Shown here: positions 34,265 to 36,329 of the stretch, piece after piece
How positions within the stretch are numbered: position 1 is the stretch's first letter
How the letters are laid out: each line of letters starts with the position of its first letter
From: Fidelibacterota bacterium UBA1134
GTDB taxonomy: Bacteria; Fidelibacterota; Marinisomatia; Marinisomatales; S15-B10
Reading direction: 5' to 3'
Length of the DNA: 36,329 nt
Assembly (NCBI GenBank): GCA_002311975.1
Contig: DCAL01000051.1
Location: 8,699-45,027, forward strand
Program-made: the position numbers and the translations under genes
The notes under the pieces: model-generated
What the model was told of the DNA's origin: nothing
The model's input: the letters and a program-made list of their open reading frames with translations, nothing else
Database searches by the model: none

Positions 34265-34495
34265 TATTCCCGGTTTGCTGGGGACGGACATATTGAAATG
34301 ATTGATCCCACAAGAATTCGGACTAACACCCGATTGCTGCCGAGGTTTGAAGCGAACAGGTTTGCTCCCACGGCCTGCCAGGAAGTAGTCGGTGTTTTCG
34401 TTCTTCTCGCACCATGCCGCCCAGTAACGGATGTCGATAATAATAAGAAAGTAAGCAGAGGTGATGAGGATATCAGCCAGCGCTAGTGAAGCCAT
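34265..34495 (-). pseudogene. N-terminal remnant of a second SSS-family symporter
   Basis: The frame from 34495 begins ALADILITSAYFLIIIDI and runs to NENTDYFLAGRG, the standard start of an SSS symporter. It then loses family character. One frame over, the DNA directly after AGR encodes GANLFASNLGSN, exactly the next conserved symporter element (G-A-N-L-F-A-S-N-I-G-S). A short deletion with frameshift has therefore broken the gene. The remaining 500 or so residues are absent; the intact AT-rich SSS gene begins next to it. The remnant itself is GC-rich (35 of 60 at 34321-34380). A natural 86-residue protein is unlikely. Confidence 0.8.
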
Positions 34496-34695
34496 GAAGA
34501 TTCTGCCACTTTAAGTGATGCTGTCAATCGGATCTCGAATGAACGCAGAGTGTTATGATTTTGAGGATCAAATACCCCCTGTATACCTATCAGCCCAGTT
34601 ATTCTCGCCACAAAATGGCCATCGGACAGATAGCCAGTGGTTAGAAAGATTAAAGGTGGAACATTGAATTAACACCTGTTAAGAGAGTCTCAAAC
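34496..34695. other. Non-coding gap with a small palindrome
   Basis: 200 bases with no gene or RNA that I can recognise. A palindrome-like TTAACA-CC-TGTTAA lies at 34669-34682, 14 bases past the stop of the CRTAC1-like gene. It has no T-run, and its role as operator or terminator is unclear. Confidence 0.4.
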
Positions 34696-36329
34696 TTAGA
34701 ATTCCGGTTTCATTTGGAAGAGGAACCGCTTGAACGGTTCAGCCGTGACTTTTCTGCTGTTGTATGTCCGGAGGTAGGACTGGTGCTCTTCATCTTTCGG
34801 ATACGTTTCTTCCGCCCCATACGGATAGGAAGACATGCTGTGAAAGGGCAGCAACTCCACCGTCTGCCCCCGGGCGGTATTGAGGTCGCCGTCCTTCAGC
34901 CAGCCGTTGTTGTAGAAAAGAAAGTCCCTGCTCCACCCAGAAGGCAATTCGGGGACTTGGGCAGAATCGAATTCGAATGTTACTTCATCGCCGGCATTCA
35001 TAATTATGTATCTGTTGTCTGGCTCCAGCAAGAGGGGAAGCACATCTCCGTACCGCGTGTAGAGACCGGTGAGATCGCGCCATTTGGTTTCTGTGGAGAC
35101 GGTCTGATAGTCCGGAATGCTGGGACTGTACGGCGTCTGCCAAGTCAGCTCTGAAAATCCCCGGTAGTGAAGATCTGCGATTACTGGTTCGAGGCTTACC
35201 TTGCGCGACGAACCGCTGGACACGTCCGTGGAATAAAAGATATGATCCCAGTAGATCTGCATATTCGTTCGGATACGGACGCGGTAGTCCCGCCCAAGCG
35301 GGAGAAACTTGTTCGTCAATTCCACCACCAACGTTTTGTTTTTTCCTTTGGGGAAGCTAATGTTCTCAATCACTGTTTTCCAGCTTCCATCATCATCAAT
35401 CACCTGCAGATAGGGAAAAATGGAGCCGCCGCCCGCTGATTGCGCCATGTTCACATTGATGCTGGCATCGGTGGGAAAGAGCCATCCATACAGAAAAAGA
35501 AAGATGCTGTCGGCGCCGGAGAGATCTCCCAGGTCGAGAATGAGGTCGTGAGGCTCCATCACCCCCTGATACATGGCGGGGGTAAGATTAGAGACGTACT
35601 CTCCATCGGCGTGTGCGATCTTTTTTAAGACGTCATTTCCACGATCATCCCGGGCTGAGACAGGTTGTCGCTTATTTGTGACGGTATAGATGCGAAATGG
35701 AGGAAATGGAGGCGGCGTGAATGTTCCGTCAACAAAGATTTCCACACTGTCCGGATGGTCAACCACGAGCAGTTTAACTTGGTCGAGGTACGGAGTCTCC
35801 CACAGTTCAGAAGTGAATTGCAGTGAATACTTTCCATCCTTCGGCCTTAGCGTATTCTTGGGAATCTTGAAATATTCGCTGGCGGAATTGGGAAAAGCGT
35901 ACAGCGGCTCTCCCGCCACGATTCCCAGGGGCATGCCGAGAGCACTGGCCCACAGCACATCGGTGGCAAACTCGTACTCATTTCCATTCCACACATAAAG
36001 CCACGGGCACGACCCTTTCAGGATCTGCGTCTCCACGATGGTTTGATTCCTTTCGGGGTTGAACCGGTTTTGAGGCACGCCGTTGCTCCAGACGACCCGA
36101 ACCACATCCGCGCCGTCCCGGTTGCCGAGACCGAAGTGGGCGATGGGCTCACTCATCACCTTCATCTGGTATAGATCGCCCGCCTTCACTTCTACTTTGG
36201 CGCCAATGCCGAAGTAATTATTCTTTGTGCTGCCGGTGCGGAGCCCGGCCAACCGTACAATTAGGAAATTGTTCACATTGCCGCCGTCATTGCGAAGTGA
36301 GTGAACACCTCCTTGGATATCCACTAGAA
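34696..36329 (-). CDS. CRTAC1/ASPIC-UnbV-type secreted protein (5' end beyond window)
   Basis: At least 543 C-terminal residues are visible; the frame stays open to the right edge, so the start and any FG-GAP/VCBS propeller repeats lie outside. The first 100 residues form an ASPIC/UnbV domain: NFLIVRLAGLRTGSTKNNYF, IGAKVEVKAGDLYQ, HFGLGNRDGADVVRVVWSNG. Next comes the region that commonly follows it in bacterial homologues (GSCPWLYVWNGNEYEFATDV). The remaining 400 residues are beta-rich with no named domain (TPYLDQVKLLVVDHPDSVEIFVDG; LTNKFLPLGRDYRVRIRTNM). Homologues are extracellular, Ca-binding and of unknown function. It is a convergent or unlinked neighbour of the sugar region, 200 bases from the symporter remnant. 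Confidence 0.82.
   Translation of the reverse strand, partial: LVDIQGGVHSLRNDGGNVNNFLIVRLAGLRTGSTKNNYFGIGAKVEVKAGDLYQMKVMSEPIAHFGLGNRDGADVVRVVWSNGVPQNRFNPERNQTIVETQILKGSCPWLYVWNGNEYEFATDVLWASALGMPLGIVAGEPLYAFPNSASEYFKIPKNTLRPKDGKYSLQFTSELWETPYLDQVKLLVVDHPDSVEIFVDGTFTPPPFPPFRIYTVTNKRQPVSARDDRGNDVLKKIAHADGEYVSNLTPAMYQGVMEPHDLILDLGDLSGADSIFLFLYGWLFPTDASINVNMAQSAGGGSIFPYLQVIDDDGSWKTVIENISFPKGKNKTLVVELTNKFLPLGRDYRVRIRTNMQIYWDHIFYSTDVSSGSSRKVSLEPVIADLHYRGFSELTWQTPYSPSIPDYQTVSTETKWRDLTGLYTRYGDVLPLLLEPDNRYIIMNAGDEVTFEFDSAQVPELPSGWSRDFLFYNNGWLKDGDLNTARGQTVELLPFHSMSSYPYGAEETYPKDEEHQSYLRTYNSRKVTAEPFKRFLFQMKPEF

Noticed and set aside
1..36329. CRISPR arrays, tRNA or rRNA genes, insertion-sequence transposases, prophage or defence genes
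   Set aside because: I looked for regular spaced repeats, cloverleaf-like segments and such protein families and found none that I could support.

Overview
The window looks like a piece of a free-living, probably marine, Gram-negative bacterium of the Fibrobacteres-Chlorobi-Bacteroidetes assemblage. Candidatus Marinimicrobia (SAR406) is my best guess. The grounds are tandem SurA-like parvulins, a SusC/SusD outer-membrane pair, a DUF5916 protein, a sortilin/VPS10-type beta-propeller protein, Tat-exported Gfo/Idh/MocA oxidoreductases and a CRTAC1-type protein, all next to dnaN-DUF721-gyrB-gyrA. The taxonomic call is inference. The standard bacterial code fits, and background GC is near 50% with two clearly AT-rich islands.

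Layout. 1-1571: the end of one parvulin-type foldase and a complete second one. 1572-1933: an AT-rich gap with several DnaA-box-like sites, a candidate replication origin that is not next to dnaA. 1934-9206: a housekeeping block on the + strand: dnaN, DUF721/DciA, gyrB, gyrA, a YggS-type PLP protein and a short divergent purine-nucleoside-phosphorylase-like protein. It ends at a two-way terminator shared with a small heat-shock protein on the - strand. 9883-10236: a broken amidohydrolase remnant. 10274-21059: cell-surface genes, namely DUF5916 (-) divergent from the sortilin-like protein (+), then an intergenic repeat, a promoter, SusC and SusD. 21159-21824: an unrecognised exported or membrane protein.

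21860-34495 is a carbohydrate redox region. It holds two Tat-type Gfo/Idh/MocA paralogues with an unusual E-K-C active-site motif, a third Gfo/Idh/MocA protein with the normal E-K-P motif, a Tat-type TIM-barrel isomerase/epimerase, a DUF1080 lipoprotein, an ApbE flavin transferase lipoprotein, a DoxX membrane protein, an MFS symporter of the nucleoside:H+ type and an SSS sodium symporter. A GH4 glycosidase and a second SSS symporter survive only as pseudogenes. Five genes from DoxX to DUF1080 form a tight - strand operon. This set resembles bacterial routes that break glycosides through 3-keto intermediates, here apparently placed at least partly outside the cytoplasm.

Both intact transporters of this region are AT-rich islands (MFS about 27.45-28.99 kb, SSS about 32.6-34.23 kb) in a GC-richer background. 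The SSS gene lies directly against the remains of a GC-richer symporter, which suggests that a native transporter was replaced by a foreign one. The window closes with a CRTAC1/ASPIC-type secreted protein whose start lies beyond the right edge.
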